Below are positions 1-8,582 of a DNA stretch of 28,931 nt, piece by piece; position 1 is the first letter of the stretch, and each line of letters begins with the position of its first letter. A program made the translations under genes and the position numbers. Under the pieces are notes generated by a model that made no database searches, was not told where the DNA came from, and was given only the letters and a program-made list of their open reading frames with translations. Source of the DNA: JANOGU01 sp964499865 (GTDB lineage: Bacteria > Pseudomonadota > Alphaproteobacteria > Rhodobacterales > Rhodobacteraceae); contig CAZCPY010000030.1 in assembly GCA_964499865.1 (NCBI GenBank), positions 1 through 28,931 of the forward strand, given 5' to 3'.

Positions 1-1
1 C

Positions 2-904
2 GCGGCGGAAAAGGGGCTCGACCTGACCCGCGTCAAGGGCTCCGGTCCCCACGGACGCGTTGTCAAGGCGGATGTGGCGGGTGCACCGCCCGCCGCCACG
101 CCCGCCCCAGCCCCCGCCCCTGTCGCCCCGACCGCCACCACCCCTGCCCCGGCAGCCCCAGCCATGGCGGTCTCTGCCTCGGCCGAGACGGTGAAGAAGA
201 TGTTCGCCGACCGGACCTACGAGGAGGTCCCCCTCGACGGCATGCGTCGCACGGTGGCCGCCCGCCTGACCGAGGCCAAGCAGACCATCCCGCATTTCTA
301 CCTGCGCCGCGAGGTCGGGCTCGACACGCTCATGGCCTTCCGCGAGACGCTGAACGCCCAGCTCGCCACCCGCAACGTCAAGCTGTCGGTCAACGACTTC
401 ATCATCAAGGCCTGCGCGCTTGCCCTGCAGGCGGTGCCCGAGTGCAACCGCGTCTGGGCGGGCGACCGGATGCTGCAGATGAAGGCCTCGGACGTGGCGG
501 TGGCGGTGGCGATCCCCGGCGGGCTGTTCACGCCCGTGCTGCGCGACGCGCACACCAAGTCGATCACCGCGCTGTCGGCCGAGATGAAGGACCTCGCGAC
601 CCGCGCGAAGTCGAGAAAGCTCGCGCCGCACGAATACCAGGGCGGCAGCTTCGCGATCTCGAACCTCGGGATGATGGGGATCGAGAACTTCGACGCCGTC
701 ATCAACCCGCCGCACGGCTCGATCCTGGCGGTGGGGGCGGGACTGAAAAAGCCGGTGGTGCAGAAGGATGGCACCATCGGCATCGCCACGATGATGTCGA
801 TGACGCTCTCGGTCGATCACCGCGTGATCGACGGGGCGCTCGGGGCCGAGTTCCTCAAGGCGGTGATCGGGAACCTGGAAAACCCGCTGGCCATGCTGGC
901 CTGA
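2..904 (+). CDS. pdhC: Dihydrolipoyllysine acetyltransferase (E2) of pyruvate dehydrogenase, 3' part
   Basis: E2 transfers acetyl groups from lipoyl arms to CoA and forms the core of the cytoplasmic pyruvate dehydrogenase complex. The gene is cut by the left edge; about 300 codons remain. The visible protein opens inside the peripheral-subunit-binding domain (EKGLDLTRVKGSGPHGRVVK), passes through an Ala/Pro linker (about residues 25-55), and continues into the acetyltransferase catalytic domain. That domain ends with the hallmark DHRVIDG motif, whose His (codon 818-820) and Asp (830-832) are the family's catalytic residues. The lipoyl domain(s) and true start lie outside the window. The motif set is shared with other 2-oxoacid dehydrogenase E2s. 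The linker and binding-domain sequence favour the pyruvate complex, but substrate assignment rests on family resemblance. It is the only plus-strand gene here. Confidence 0.93.
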   Translation, partial: AAEKGLDLTRVKGSGPHGRVVKADVAGAPPAATPAPAPAPVAPTATTPAPAAPAMAVSASAETVKKMFADRTYEEVPLDGMRRTVAARLTEAKQTIPHFYLRREVGLDTLMAFRETLNAQLATRNVKLSVNDFIIKACALALQAVPECNRVWAGDRMLQMKASDVAVAVAIPGGLFTPVLRDAHTKSITALSAEMKDLATRAKSRKLAPHEYQGGSFAISNLGMMGIENFDAVINPPHGSILAVGAGLKKPVVQKDGTIGIATMMSMTLSVDHRVIDGALGAEFLKAVIGNLENPLAMLA

Positions 905-912
905 CCGCAAAC

Positions 913-952
913 GAAAAAGCCCCCGGAAGCAGATGCTTCCGGGGGCTTTTTC
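913..952. terminator. Bidirectional Rho-independent terminator
   Basis: An 18-bp perfect inverted repeat (913-930 with 935-952) encloses the 4-nt loop AGAT. The stem starts with a run of A and ends with a run of T, so the transcript ends in a U-tract whichever strand is read. It sits 8 bp after the E2 stop and 16 bp after the cysE stop, between two convergent genes, and should stop both. Confidence 0.93.
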
Positions 953-968
953 ATGCGATGCGCGAAGT

Positions 969-1787
969 TCAGTCGCAGTCCACGCAGCCGGTCAGCCGCT
1001 GGTCCATGCTGATAGACGGCTGGTCGCAGCCCGCCTCGCCCACGATCTTGGCGGGCACGCCGGCGACCGTCTTGTTCGGCGGGATGTCGGTCAGCACCAC
1101 CGACCCCGCGGCAATCCGCGAGCAGTGGCCGACCGTGATGTTGCCCAGCACCTTCGCCCCTGCCCCGATCAGAACGCCGTTGCCGATCTTGGGATGGCGG
1201 TCGCCGTCTTCCTTGCCGGTGCCGCCCAGCGTCACCGAATGCAGCATCGAGACGTTGTCCCCCACCACCGCCGTCTCGCCGATGACGATGGAATGGGCGT
1301 GGTCGATCATGATCCCCCAGCCCATTTTCGCCGCCGGGTGGATGTCCACACCGAACATCTCGGACACGCGCAGCTGCACGAAATAGGCCATGTCCCGGCG
1401 CCCCTCGCGCCACAGCCAGTTGCCGACGCGGTAGGCCTGCAGCGCCTGGTATCCCTTGAAGAACAGGATCGGCTGCAGGAACCGGTGGCAGGCCGGGTCG
1501 CGGTCGAACACCGCCATCAGGTCAGCCCGGGCGGCCAGGCCCAGCGACGGATCCGCCGCATAGGCCGCGTCGGCGATCTCGCGCAGGATCTGCTCGCTCA
1601 TCTCGCCCGAGGCGAGTTTCAGCGAGAACCGGTAGGCCAGCGCGCGTTCCATCGTCGGATGGTGCAAGAGGCCCGAATGGATCAGCGACCCCAAGAGCGG
1701 CTCGGCCTTCACGGCCTCGACCGCCTCCTCGCAGACGCGCGTCCAGACGGGATCGACCGGGGACAGCAGGCGGGCGGCTTCGGCCAT
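969..1787 (-). CDS. cysE: Serine O-acetyltransferase
   Basis: CysE makes O-acetylserine from serine and acetyl-CoA, the committed step of cysteine synthesis. The 272-residue product has an N-terminal helical domain (1 to about 135) and a left-handed beta-helix of hexapeptide repeats (about 145-250). The family's catalytic Asp-His pair is visible in MIDHAHSIVIGETAVVG (D162, H163), and the second conserved His in GDRHPKIG (H198). I chose the ATG at 1787 because GGAGG lies 5 nt before it; an ATG four codons upstream (1799) has no ribosome site and would contain this GGAGG. The C terminus ends CVDCD and not in the Ile that many CysE proteins insert into the CysK active site. The gene follows GTA g15 on the same strand but has its own promoter-like sequence. 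Confidence 0.95.
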   Translation of the reverse strand: MAEAARLLSPVDPVWTRVCEEAVEAVKAEPLLGSLIHSGLLHHPTMERALAYRFSLKLASGEMSEQILREIADAAYAADPSLGLAARADLMAVFDRDPACHRFLQPILFFKGYQALQAYRVGNWLWREGRRDMAYFVQLRVSEMFGVDIHPAAKMGWGIMIDHAHSIVIGETAVVGDNVSMLHSVTLGGTGKEDGDRHPKIGNGVLIGAGAKVLGNITVGHCSRIAAGSVVLTDIPPNKTVAGVPAKIVGEAGCDQPSISMDQRLTGCVDCD

Positions 1788-1818
1788 GGCGGCCTCCATT
1801 CGGCGGGGTTGCGCGTCA

Positions 1819-1847
1819 GATATAGCCGATCACCCCCGCCGCACCAA
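1819..1847 (-). promoter_or_regulatory. Candidate promoter of cysE
   Basis: On the minus strand TTGGTG (1847-1842) and TATATC (1824-1819) are separated by exactly 17 nt, close to a sigma-70 pattern. Initiation would fall near 1812, some 25 nt before the chosen cysE ATG. It lies in the 90-bp spacer after the GTA g15 stop, where I see no strong terminator, so read-through from the GTA operon is also possible. Confidence 0.45.
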
Positions 1848-1889
1848 CCCCTGCCGCCGCTTGCACCACGGCCCGCACGCGGTGCGCCC

Positions 1890-4800
1890 TTATGCCTCGA
1901 CCACGGACCGGAACGGCCCCGGCCCGAAGCGATCCGACAGCTGCGCCACCGCGAAGGTCGCCGCCCCCGCGATCCCGTCCGCACTGCGCATGGCCGTGGT
2001 GTAGGTGAAGGCGGGCGCCGCCACCTCCACCGTGCGGCGGATCTCGGCACCGTCCAGCACGCGCACCACATAGGCCTCGCGGTCCTCGCCCAGCGGCACC
2101 TCGACCGAGGCCCAGCTGTCCCCCTCGATCCGCGTGCGCCGCACCCAGGCGACCGCCCGGTCCGCCCCCGCGGACCTCACCCGCAGATGCGCCGGAGCAT
2201 AGGGACGCAGGCCAATCCCGTCGAAAGCCGCCGTGATCTCCACCGCCTCGGGATCATCGAACCCCCGCATCGTCGGCCCCACCCGGTAGGTCCGCGCCAG
2301 CCCGCGCGCCGACAGCGCCAGCGCGATCTGCCGCGGCACCGCGTCCAGCAGGACGACCGTGCTGCCCGCAGGCCAGACCGGCGGCATCAGCGCATCCGTC
2401 CCGGCCAGGCCGCGCAGACGCATCCCGATCTCCCAGACGCCGGGCGAGATCAGCGCGGCCTCGGCGAACTGGATCACCTCCCAGGCGTCCGACGATCCGT
2501 CGCCGATCGCCATCAGGTTGGCGCCGTTCAGAACCGCGCCCGTCGATGCCGCGGCCAGGGGCCCGCCCGTCAGGCGCAGCCGCAGGGGCGCGCCGCGGTC
2601 CCACAGCGCCGCCGGGGCGGCGACGAGCGGGGTCTCCGTCTCGCCCAGCGTCGCCCCGGCGGCCAGAAGCGTGTTGAGCTCGAACCCCTCGGCCCCGTCC
2701 GCCGCCGCCCAGACCGCGACCGACCCCGGCCAGGGGTCGGCGGCCGCGGCAACGTGGGGGGCATGCGGCACCTCGGTGCCGCGCAGCAGGGGCAGGTCCA
2801 GGAACACCGGATCGACCGGCCCCGGCGCCACGAAGGGCGCAGGCACCACCCGCGCCTCGGCCGAATCCGAAGGGCGGTAGACCGCAGGCTCGACCCGCAC
2901 CGCCTCGACCAGCGAAGCCCCTGCCGCCTCCGTCCGGTCGATGCGATACAGCGCGCCCTGCAGCGCCACCGTGTCGCCCGCACCCAGGGCCGCCATCGAC
3001 GGCGGCAGCGCGAACCGCGCGCCGTCCCGCGCCACCCGCGCCTCGGCCAGCCAGCGTTCGGCCAGCGCCCGGCCCTCTGCCGCCGTCAGCAGCAGCGGCA
3101 GGTCGGTCTGCGACATCGAGGGGTCGGTCTCGTCGGGGAACACCGCCTCGGCCTGCCGCGGCAGGAAATCGCCCTCGGCCTCCACAAAGACGATCCGCAC
3201 CCGCCCCGCGACCTCGGCCGCCGCCGCCCGTTGCGACTCGATACCGCCCTCGGTCTCGCCGGTCCGCGCCAGCAGGCCCGGCTCCAGCGTCCCGTCCACC
3301 GCACCGCCGCGGGATCGGAAGGCCAGCACCCCTTGCCGCTCGACCGCATCCACCCCCAGCGCGAGGGTCAGGGGCTGCAGCGCCGCCCGCGCCGTCCCGG
3401 GTCCCTCGACGACATAGCCGCGCACCACGCCATGCGCTCGGTCGCCATCGACCTCCGTCACCCCCGCCGCCGCGCAGACCTCGACCGCAACCGCCGCGAA
3501 GGTCTGGTTCATCGCCCGACCGTTCAGCCAGTGGCCGCGGTCATAGTTCGCCCCGTCGCTCCACAGCGCCCCGTTGTTGGGAAACGCCGGGAACGGCCGC
3601 GCATCCCAGGCCCAGGCATGGGCCCGGGCCATGTCGACCATGCGCCCCGCATAGAGCGTAGCCTCCGGGTTGGCCTCGGGGTCGCGCCAGTGCGCCGCCA
3701 TCGCCCGCAGGTATTGCAGCGCGATCAGGTCATCCCGCCGCCCGTCGGAATAGCGCGGCAGCGCGCTTTCCGACGACTTGGGATCAAGGAACCTGTTGGG
3801 CTCGTTCGTCCCCTTGTCCACGGCGGCACAGCCGTATTCGGTGAAGCGGAACGGCTTCGACCCCGGCACCCAGGGCGACGGCAGCGCCGCCCGCACCCCG
3901 CCAATCCGGTCATGGTGCGGGTTCGACCACCAGCCCCGCAGGTCCTTGTAGCGGAACACCCAGGGCTCGCCGTAGGCACCATCCTCGATCGGCAGCCGCC
4001 TCTGCGCCTCGCGCCCCTCGGGGCTGTCGTAGAACCAGTCGAAGCCCTCGCCGCCCGCCACGTTGGCCCGCAGATAGTCCAGCGCATGGACCGACCCGTA
4101 GGCCGCATCCGCCTCGCCCGGACGGTCGCGCCAGTCCGACAGGGGCATGTAGTTGTCGATGCCGACGAAGTTGACGTTCGCATCGGCCCAGAACGGATCA
4201 AGGTGGAAATAGACGTTCCCGTCCGCGTGATAGCCGAAATACTCGGTCCAGTCCGCGGCATAGCTGATCCTGACCGCAGGCCCGAGGATCGCGCGCACGT
4301 CCGCCGCCAGCGCCCGCAGCGCCACCACCGCCGGAAAGCCGTCGCCCGCCCCGCGGATCTGCGTGATCCCCCGCAGTTCCGACCCCACGCAGAAGGCGTC
4401 CACCCCCCCCGCCAGCGCGCATAGATGCGCGTAGTGCAGGATGAACCGGCGGTACGACCACTCATCCGGGCCGCTGTAGGTCACCTGCCCCGCGGCCACC
4501 GCGAAATCGCCCGGTGCCGCCGTCCCGAAAAACGCCGCCACCTCTGCCGCGGCCGCCGCCGTCCGGTCGGTCGTCCCCGCCCGCCCCGGCGCCACCGCCG
4601 TGGTGATCCGCCCGCGCCAGGGCAGCACAGGCTGGTCGGGCGCGCCGGTCCAGGGGTCGGGCAGGCCGTTGCCCGCAAGCTGCTCCATCAGCAGGAAGGG
4701 ATAGAACATCACCTCCTGCCCGCCGTCGCGGATCGCCGCGATGGCCTGCACCACGCTGTCATCGGCGGGCGAGCCGCCATAGACCGACAGCCCCGCCAGC

Positions 4801-5762
4801 TTCGGCACCTCAAGCGCCTGCGCCCGGGTGATCCCGCCTGCCCGCCAGGCCATGCTGCCGTCGCGGTCGTTCTGCTCGACCTTGGGCCGCACGCTGCAGG
4901 ACCCGACGCGCAGGTCGTCGCCGAACCAGGACACGATCAGCCCGACCGATCCCGTCCGCGGCAACTCCGTCCGCAGGGCCTCCAGCGAGGCCTCGAAGTC
5001 CGTGCCACCCCCGGCCGTGTTGACGTTCGCCAGCGTTCCGCGCCCGCGACGCTCGCGGAACCGCACGCGCTCGGTGGCCAGCGCATACTCCCCCGTCCCG
5101 GGGATCAACGCCACCGCCTGCACCGCCTCGGCGAGCCCGTCGCCGCCTTCGGCGTGGCGCAGCACCTCGAAGTTGAACTGCGGCACCCGGTTGCCGAAAT
5201 CGCCAAGCGCCAGGTCCTCGATCACCACATAGGCGATGCCGCGATAGCCGGGCGCGTTCCCCGCGCCTTCCACCGCCTCGATCTTGGGGTCGGGCAATTG
5301 CGCCTCGTCGCCCGGATAGACGCGCAGCGTCAGCGTCGCACGGTCGATCTCGGTGCCATCCGCCCAGATGCGGCCCACGCCCGCGATCTCGCCCTCGCAG
5401 AGCGCGACCGCCAGGCTCACCGAATAGGAGTAGGTCTCGGTCTTCGGCTGCGGCGCGCCCTTGCCGCCCGACCGGCGCACCTCCTCGCGGAACCGCGTGG
5501 CCCAGATCACCTGCCCGGCCACCCGCGCGCGCCCCCAGACCCGCGCCACCGGCGCCCCGTCCGAGGCGCCCATCAGCCGGAACCGTTCGACCCGGCCGAC
5601 CTCGACCGCCTCGGACCCCGCGCCGATCAGGCGCTGGTCGATGACACGGCCCAGCGTGGCGCCGATGGCGCGCCCGATGACGGCGCCCGACAGGCCCAGC
5701 ACCGTGCCGCCGAACGCGGCCCCGATGGCCGCCCCGGCCGCACTCAGAAGGATCGTCGCCAT
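1890..5762 (-). CDS. g15: GTA g15, megatron / host-specificity tail-tip protein
   Basis: The largest GTA protein (1,290 residues; the RcGTA homologue is similar in size). By homology it forms the central tail tip that contacts the recipient and crosses its envelope. Residues 1-50 are a Gly/Ala-rich hydrophobic stretch. Residues about 430-730 match the GTA TIM-barrel-like domain, with VGSELRG (E462) and FTEYGC (E642) placed like a glycosidase Glu pair. The remainder corresponds to the phage-tail-3-type region and beta-rich C-terminal domains. An AAGGAG site inside the last codons of g14 precedes the ATG, which comes 4 bp after the g14 stop, suggesting translational coupling. No frameshift or internal stop is seen. 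Enzymatic activity of the barrel is unproven. Confidence 0.93.
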   Translation of the reverse strand: MATILLSAAGAAIGAAFGGTVLGLSGAVIGRAIGATLGRVIDQRLIGAGSEAVEVGRVERFRLMGASDGAPVARVWGRARVAGQVIWATRFREEVRRSGGKGAPQPKTETYSYSVSLAVALCEGEIAGVGRIWADGTEIDRATLTLRVYPGDEAQLPDPKIEAVEGAGNAPGYRGIAYVVIEDLALGDFGNRVPQFNFEVLRHAEGGDGLAEAVQAVALIPGTGEYALATERVRFRERRGRGTLANVNTAGGGTDFEASLEALRTELPRTGSVGLIVSWFGDDLRVGSCSVRPKVEQNDRDGSMAWRAGGITRAQALEVPKLAGLSVYGGSPADDSVVQAIAAIRDGGQEVMFYPFLLMEQLAGNGLPDPWTGAPDQPVLPWRGRITTAVAPGRAGTTDRTAAAAAEVAAFFGTAAPGDFAVAAGQVTYSGPDEWSYRRFILHYAHLCALAGGVDAFCVGSELRGITQIRGAGDGFPAVVALRALAADVRAILGPAVRISYAADWTEYFGYHADGNVYFHLDPFWADANVNFVGIDNYMPLSDWRDRPGEADAAYGSVHALDYLRANVAGGEGFDWFYDSPEGREAQRRLPIEDGAYGEPWVFRYKDLRGWWSNPHHDRIGGVRAALPSPWVPGSKPFRFTEYGCAAVDKGTNEPNRFLDPKSSESALPRYSDGRRDDLIALQYLRAMAAHWRDPEANPEATLYAGRMVDMARAHAWAWDARPFPAFPNNGALWSDGANYDRGHWLNGRAMNQTFAAVAVEVCAAAGVTEVDGDRAHGVVRGYVVEGPGTARAALQPLTLALGVDAVERQGVLAFRSRGGAVDGTLEPGLLARTGETEGGIESQRAAAAEVAGRVRIVFVEAEGDFLPRQAEAVFPDETDPSMSQTDLPLLLTAAEGRALAERWLAEARVARDGARFALPPSMAALGAGDTVALQGALYRIDRTEAAGASLVEAVRVEPAVYRPSDSAEARVVPAPFVAPGPVDPVFLDLPLLRGTEVPHAPHVAAAADPWPGSVAVWAAADGAEGFELNTLLAAGATLGETETPLVAAPAALWDRGAPLRLRLTGGPLAAASTGAVLNGANLMAIGDGSSDAWEVIQFAEAALISPGVWEIGMRLRGLAGTDALMPPVWPAGSTVVLLDAVPRQIALALSARGLARTYRVGPTMRGFDDPEAVEITAAFDGIGLRPYAPAHLRVRSAGADRAVAWVRRTRIEGDSWASVEVPLGEDREAYVVRVLDGAEIRRTVEVAAPAFTYTTAMRSADGIAGAATFAVAQLSDRFGPGPFRSVVEA

Positions 5763-5766
5763 TCAC

Positions 5767-6195
5767 TCAATCTCCTTGGGGAAAGGCAAACCGCCCCGCC
5801 ACACGCCGCGCCCAGGGGCCGCCCAGCGCATTCTCGACCACGCCGTGCCCGGTATAGGCATGCACGAAGCGGTCAGGCCCCGTGGCGATGCCCAGGTGCT
5901 TGGCCACGCTGCCTGCCCGCATGCGGAACAGGATCACGTCACCGGGCGCGGGGGCGACCGCAGGCCGCAGCCAGTCGCACGCCACGCCCATCAGCACCTC
6001 GCGCCCCGGCCCCTCGCCCCAGTCGGGCGTGTAGGGCGGCACCGCGACCGGCTCGGCTCCCACCATCGCCCGCCAGACCCCGCGCACCAGACCCAGGCAA
6101 TCCGCCCCCGCCCCGCGCACGCTGGCCTGATGGACGTAAGGTGTGCCGATCCAGGCCCGCGCCTCGGCCACCACGGCGGCCTGAAACGGCGTCAC
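5767..6195 (-). CDS. g14: GTA g14, NlpC/P60 cell-wall peptidase
   Basis: A 142-residue NlpC/P60 cysteine peptidase, expected to cut peptidoglycan during DNA delivery from the particle's tail. The catalytic Cys is in GADCLGLVRGVW (C33) and the catalytic His in KHLGIATG (H100), with a further conserved HAYTGHGVVEN segment. The reading frame is open for 65 codons upstream, but that stretch is antisense-like Arg/Ala-rich sequence inside g13. The GTG at 6195 overlaps the g13 stop as GTGA and begins the conserved fold, so I take it as the start. It is followed 4 bp later by g15. Confidence 0.93.
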   Translation of the reverse strand: MTPFQAAVVAEARAWIGTPYVHQASVRGAGADCLGLVRGVWRAMVGAEPVAVPPYTPDWGEGPGREVLMGVACDWLRPAVAPAPGDVILFRMRAGSVAKHLGIATGPDRFVHAYTGHGVVENALGGPWARRVAGRFAFPQGD

Positions 6196-7067
6196 CGGAA
6201 CAGGCTCCCGCCGTCGTTGCGCCGCGTCCGCAGCGGATAAGACGACAGCCAGTCCTCGCCCGGCACATGCGGAAAGCCGCGGAAGTTCGCGAAGTTGCCG
6301 AATTTCAGCCGACAGGTGTCGGCGCGCTTGTCGCAGCCCGCCTCCAGCCGCAGCAGATCGCCGGGGCTGACCGCGCCGATCCCCTGCCACAGCTCCACCG
6401 TCCGCACGTCACCGGCCAGACGGTCGTTCTTGACCACGCCCACCAGCCCCGCCGCCGCGCCGGTCAGGATCCGCACCCGCCCCCGCTCGAACCAGCGGTC
6501 GTCAAACCCGGTCAGCGTGGCGAAGGTGAAGACCCGCGCCGCCTCCACCGTCTCCACCGCGCGCTCGGCAAGGTAGCCCGGCTGCGACAGGTCGAACCGG
6601 CAGGCCGCATCGCCCAGCACGGCGGCACAGGCCCGCTGCACCGTCCGCCCCTGCGGCCGGTTCAGCGCCTCGGTCAGCCCGCGCAATTCCGCCCGGAACG
6701 CGCCGCCCGCCCGCACGATCTCGCCAAAAGTCCCGCGGAACTCGACCTCGCGCAGCGCCACGTCGCTCCAGACCACGCGCCAGACCGTCACCTCGGCGCC
6801 GTCGAACCGGCCGTCCATCAGGTCGGCCTCGGTCACCGCCGCATCCGACAGCGCGCCCGCCGCTTCCGAGTTGTCGACGGCCAGACCCGTCGTCTGCTGC
6901 AGGGCCCGCGCCGAAAGGCCCGTGCCCGCCCTGAAGGTCACGCCCTCGAAGGCCAGGTCCAGGTCGTGGTCGGTGAACCCGAAGACCGCCCCGTCCGCCC
7001 GCGCCACGCGCCAGCAGCGGCAGACCTGCGTCGTGCCCGTCGCCAGATGGTCAAGGAACGCGCTCAC
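6192..7067 (-). CDS. g13: GTA g13, tail hub protein (DUF2163/BR0599 type)
   Basis: A 291-residue protein of the DUF2163 / phage BR0599 family. In the R. capsulatus GTA this position encodes the baseplate hub connecting the distal tail ring to the megatron. The N-terminal part carries the DUF2163 signature (TDHDLDLAFEG, ALQQTTGLAVDN). The C terminus contains the conserved cysteine block CDKRADTCRLKFGNFANFRG (residues 245-264), followed by GFPHVPGEDW, reminiscent of an Fe-S or metal-binding site. The GTG start overlaps the g12 stop as GTGA. An extended frame reaching 7580 lies antisense-like inside g12 and was discarded. Confidence 0.92.
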   Translation of the reverse strand: MSAFLDHLATGTTQVCRCWRVARADGAVFGFTDHDLDLAFEGVTFRAGTGLSARALQQTTGLAVDNSEAAGALSDAAVTEADLMDGRFDGAEVTVWRVVWSDVALREVEFRGTFGEIVRAGGAFRAELRGLTEALNRPQGRTVQRACAAVLGDAACRFDLSQPGYLAERAVETVEAARVFTFATLTGFDDRWFERGRVRILTGAAAGLVGVVKNDRLAGDVRTVELWQGIGAVSPGDLLRLEAGCDKRADTCRLKFGNFANFRGFPHVPGEDWLSSYPLRTRRNDGGSLFR

Positions 7068-7696
7068 AGCCGCAGCTCCACCACCGGCACATTCGGCACG
7101 TCCCCCGCCTTGAAGCTCGCGACCGAGGTGGCGATGCGGTCGGTGTCGAAGCGAACCGGCACGTCGAACTCGAACCCGGCCGTCACCAGCGCGCCCATGG
7201 GCGGCGGCACGGCCAGCGTCACCAGCCCGGTGGCCGCGTCGATCCCGACCTCCAGCCCCTCGACCTTGGGGTCGCCCCCCACCGCCACCCGGACCGACCC
7301 CGCAACCGGCTTGGCGATCGGGCGCACATAGGCCTGCTCGCCCGACCGGTAGGTCTTGACCAGCGCGAATGCCGTCCGCACCCCGTCGCCCATGCCCAGC
7401 TCCTGGTCCAGTGCGGTGACCGCCCGCGTCGCCCGCGCCGATTTGAAGTCGGCCCAGTCCTTCCAGCGGAAGCCGTTCAACTGCCCGCGCCGCGCCTCGA
7501 AGAAGGCGATCAGCGCCTCCACGTCGTCCAGCGACCGCAGGCCCAGGCCCGCATCGTAGCGGCGGCGGGAATGGGCCCATGGGCTGTTGCGCTCCTCGAA
7601 CCCGTTGACCAGCGTGACGATGTCGGTCCTGCGCTCCGGCCCGCCGACCGATCCGAAACTCAGGTTCGCGGGGAACCTCACCTCGTGAAAGCCCAT
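7064..7696 (-). CDS. g12: GTA g12, distal tail protein (DUF2460)
   Basis: A 210-residue DUF2460 / TIGR02217-type protein. The RcGTA counterpart forms the distal tail ring (Dit). It starts MGFHEVRFPANLSFGSVGGP, typical of the family, followed by RRRYDAGLGLRSLDDVEALIAF and the aromatic NGFRWKDWADF segment (about 94-104). The ATG is preceded by AGGGGGA at good spacing and lies 12 bp after the g11 stop. Its end overlaps the g13 start. Confidence 0.92.
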   Translation of the reverse strand: MGFHEVRFPANLSFGSVGGPERRTDIVTLVNGFEERNSPWAHSRRRYDAGLGLRSLDDVEALIAFFEARRGQLNGFRWKDWADFKSARATRAVTALDQELGMGDGVRTAFALVKTYRSGEQAYVRPIAKPVAGSVRVAVGGDPKVEGLEVGIDAATGLVTLAVPPPMGALVTAGFEFDVPVRFDTDRIATSVASFKAGDVPNVPVVELRL

Positions 7697-7708
7697 GCCA
7701 TCCCCCTG

Positions 7709-8362
7709 TCAGCGGTTGCGCTGGCCGCGCGCCAGCGCGCGGCCAGCCTGCGCCGCTATCTGGCTCTGGCTGCGACGAAAGCCCTCGACGTCCGGCGTCG
7801 TGATGTTCATCACCACCGTCACCGGCCGCCCGCCGCCCGCCGCCTGCACGCCCAGACGCCCGTCGGCGCCGCGCGCCAGCGGCATGATCGCCTCCGGCCC
7901 CGCCTCGCCCATCAGCCCGGTGCCGCCGCGCATCGGAAAGGCCGTCGCCTGCGCCACCACGCCACCCTGCGCGAACGGCATCACCCGCCCCTGCACGAAG
8001 GCCCCGCCCCCGGCGAAGGGCATGATGCCAGAGGCCAGCGCGTTGATCCCGTTGGCCAGAAACCCGCCCAGCGCGTTCTGCACCGGCCGCATCGCGATGC
8101 CGTAGACCGTGTTCACGATCGACTGCGCCAGCCCCTTCAGGGCATCCGACAGCCGCATCCCGTCGAACACCAGCCCGTCGAAGGCCTTGCGCAGCCCGCC
8201 GCCGATCCCGGCCGACAGCACGCCCACCTCGCGCCCGGTGAAGACCAGGCTCTCGCGCATCCGCGAAAGCTCGCCCTCGAAGGTTGCAACCATCCCCGTC
8301 GCCTGCCCGACCGCCGCCTCCAGGCTCGCGATCTGCGCCTCCAGTTCGTCGACCTCAGCCAT
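7709..8362 (-). CDS. g11: GTA g11, short tail tape-measure protein
   Basis: A 217-residue tape-measure protein, far shorter than in typical siphophages, in keeping with the short GTA tail. Residues 1-50 are a predicted coiled coil, 55-115 contain hydrophobic helices, and GLMGEAGPEAIMPL (about 149-162) is the classic C-terminal signature of tape measures. The C terminus resembles the RcGTA protein. Its ATG lies 8 bp inside the end of g10.1, so the two are probably translationally coupled. Confidence 0.9.
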   Translation of the reverse strand: MAEVDELEAQIASLEAAVGQATGMVATFEGELSRMRESLVFTGREVGVLSAGIGGGLRKAFDGLVFDGMRLSDALKGLAQSIVNTVYGIAMRPVQNALGGFLANGINALASGIMPFAGGGAFVQGRVMPFAQGGVVAQATAFPMRGGTGLMGEAGPEAIMPLARGADGRLGVQAAGGGRPVTVVMNITTPDVEGFRRSQSQIAAQAGRALARGQRNR

Positions 8363-8582
8363 CGCCGCCTCCCATATCGCCGCCGCCGCCCGACCGGTCC
8401 GGGTAGGCCGCCGCCAGTTCCTCCAGCCGCGCCCGTGTCAGCATCGGCGCCGCCGCTTCCAGCCCCAGCATCAGCCGCAGCTCGGCCGGGGTCAGCCGCC
8501 AGAACACCTCCGGCGCCAGCCGCAAGCCGCCAAGCCCCGCCCGCATCAGCCCCGGCCAGTCGATGCCCCGCCCACCGCTCAC
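8355..8582 (-). CDS. g10.1: GTA g10.1, small tail-assembly protein
   Basis: A 75-residue protein matching the conserved small phage protein (TIGR02216-like) between g10 and g11 of GTA clusters. The central LTPAELRLMLG motif (about 30-40) is typical, and the tail is Gly/Asp-rich. Its GTG start overlaps the g10 stop as GTGA. Its place just before the tape measure suggests that, with g10, it does the job of the paired tail-assembly chaperones of other phages. That role is inferred from position only. Confidence 0.85.
   Translation of the reverse strand: MSGGRGIDWPGLMRAGLGGLRLAPEVFWRLTPAELRLMLGLEAAAPMLTRARLEELAAAYPDRSGGGGDMGGGDG

Noticed and set aside
1874..1886. Small CGCAC/GTGCG stem after the g15 stop as a GTA operon terminator
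   Set aside because: Only 5 bp with no T-run on the minus strand; too weak to call.
933..7331. Two very long plus-strand open frames (1,163 and 968 codons) opposite cysE and the GTA tail genes
   Set aside because: They are antisense to clearly conserved genes, are rich in Arg, His, Pro and Gln, and show no domain. High-GC codon use on the coding strand removes stops from the opposite frames.
6196..7580. Upstream extensions of g13 and g14 in their open frames
   Set aside because: The extensions lie inside the preceding genes and are Arg/Gly-rich shadows; GTGA overlaps mark the real starts.
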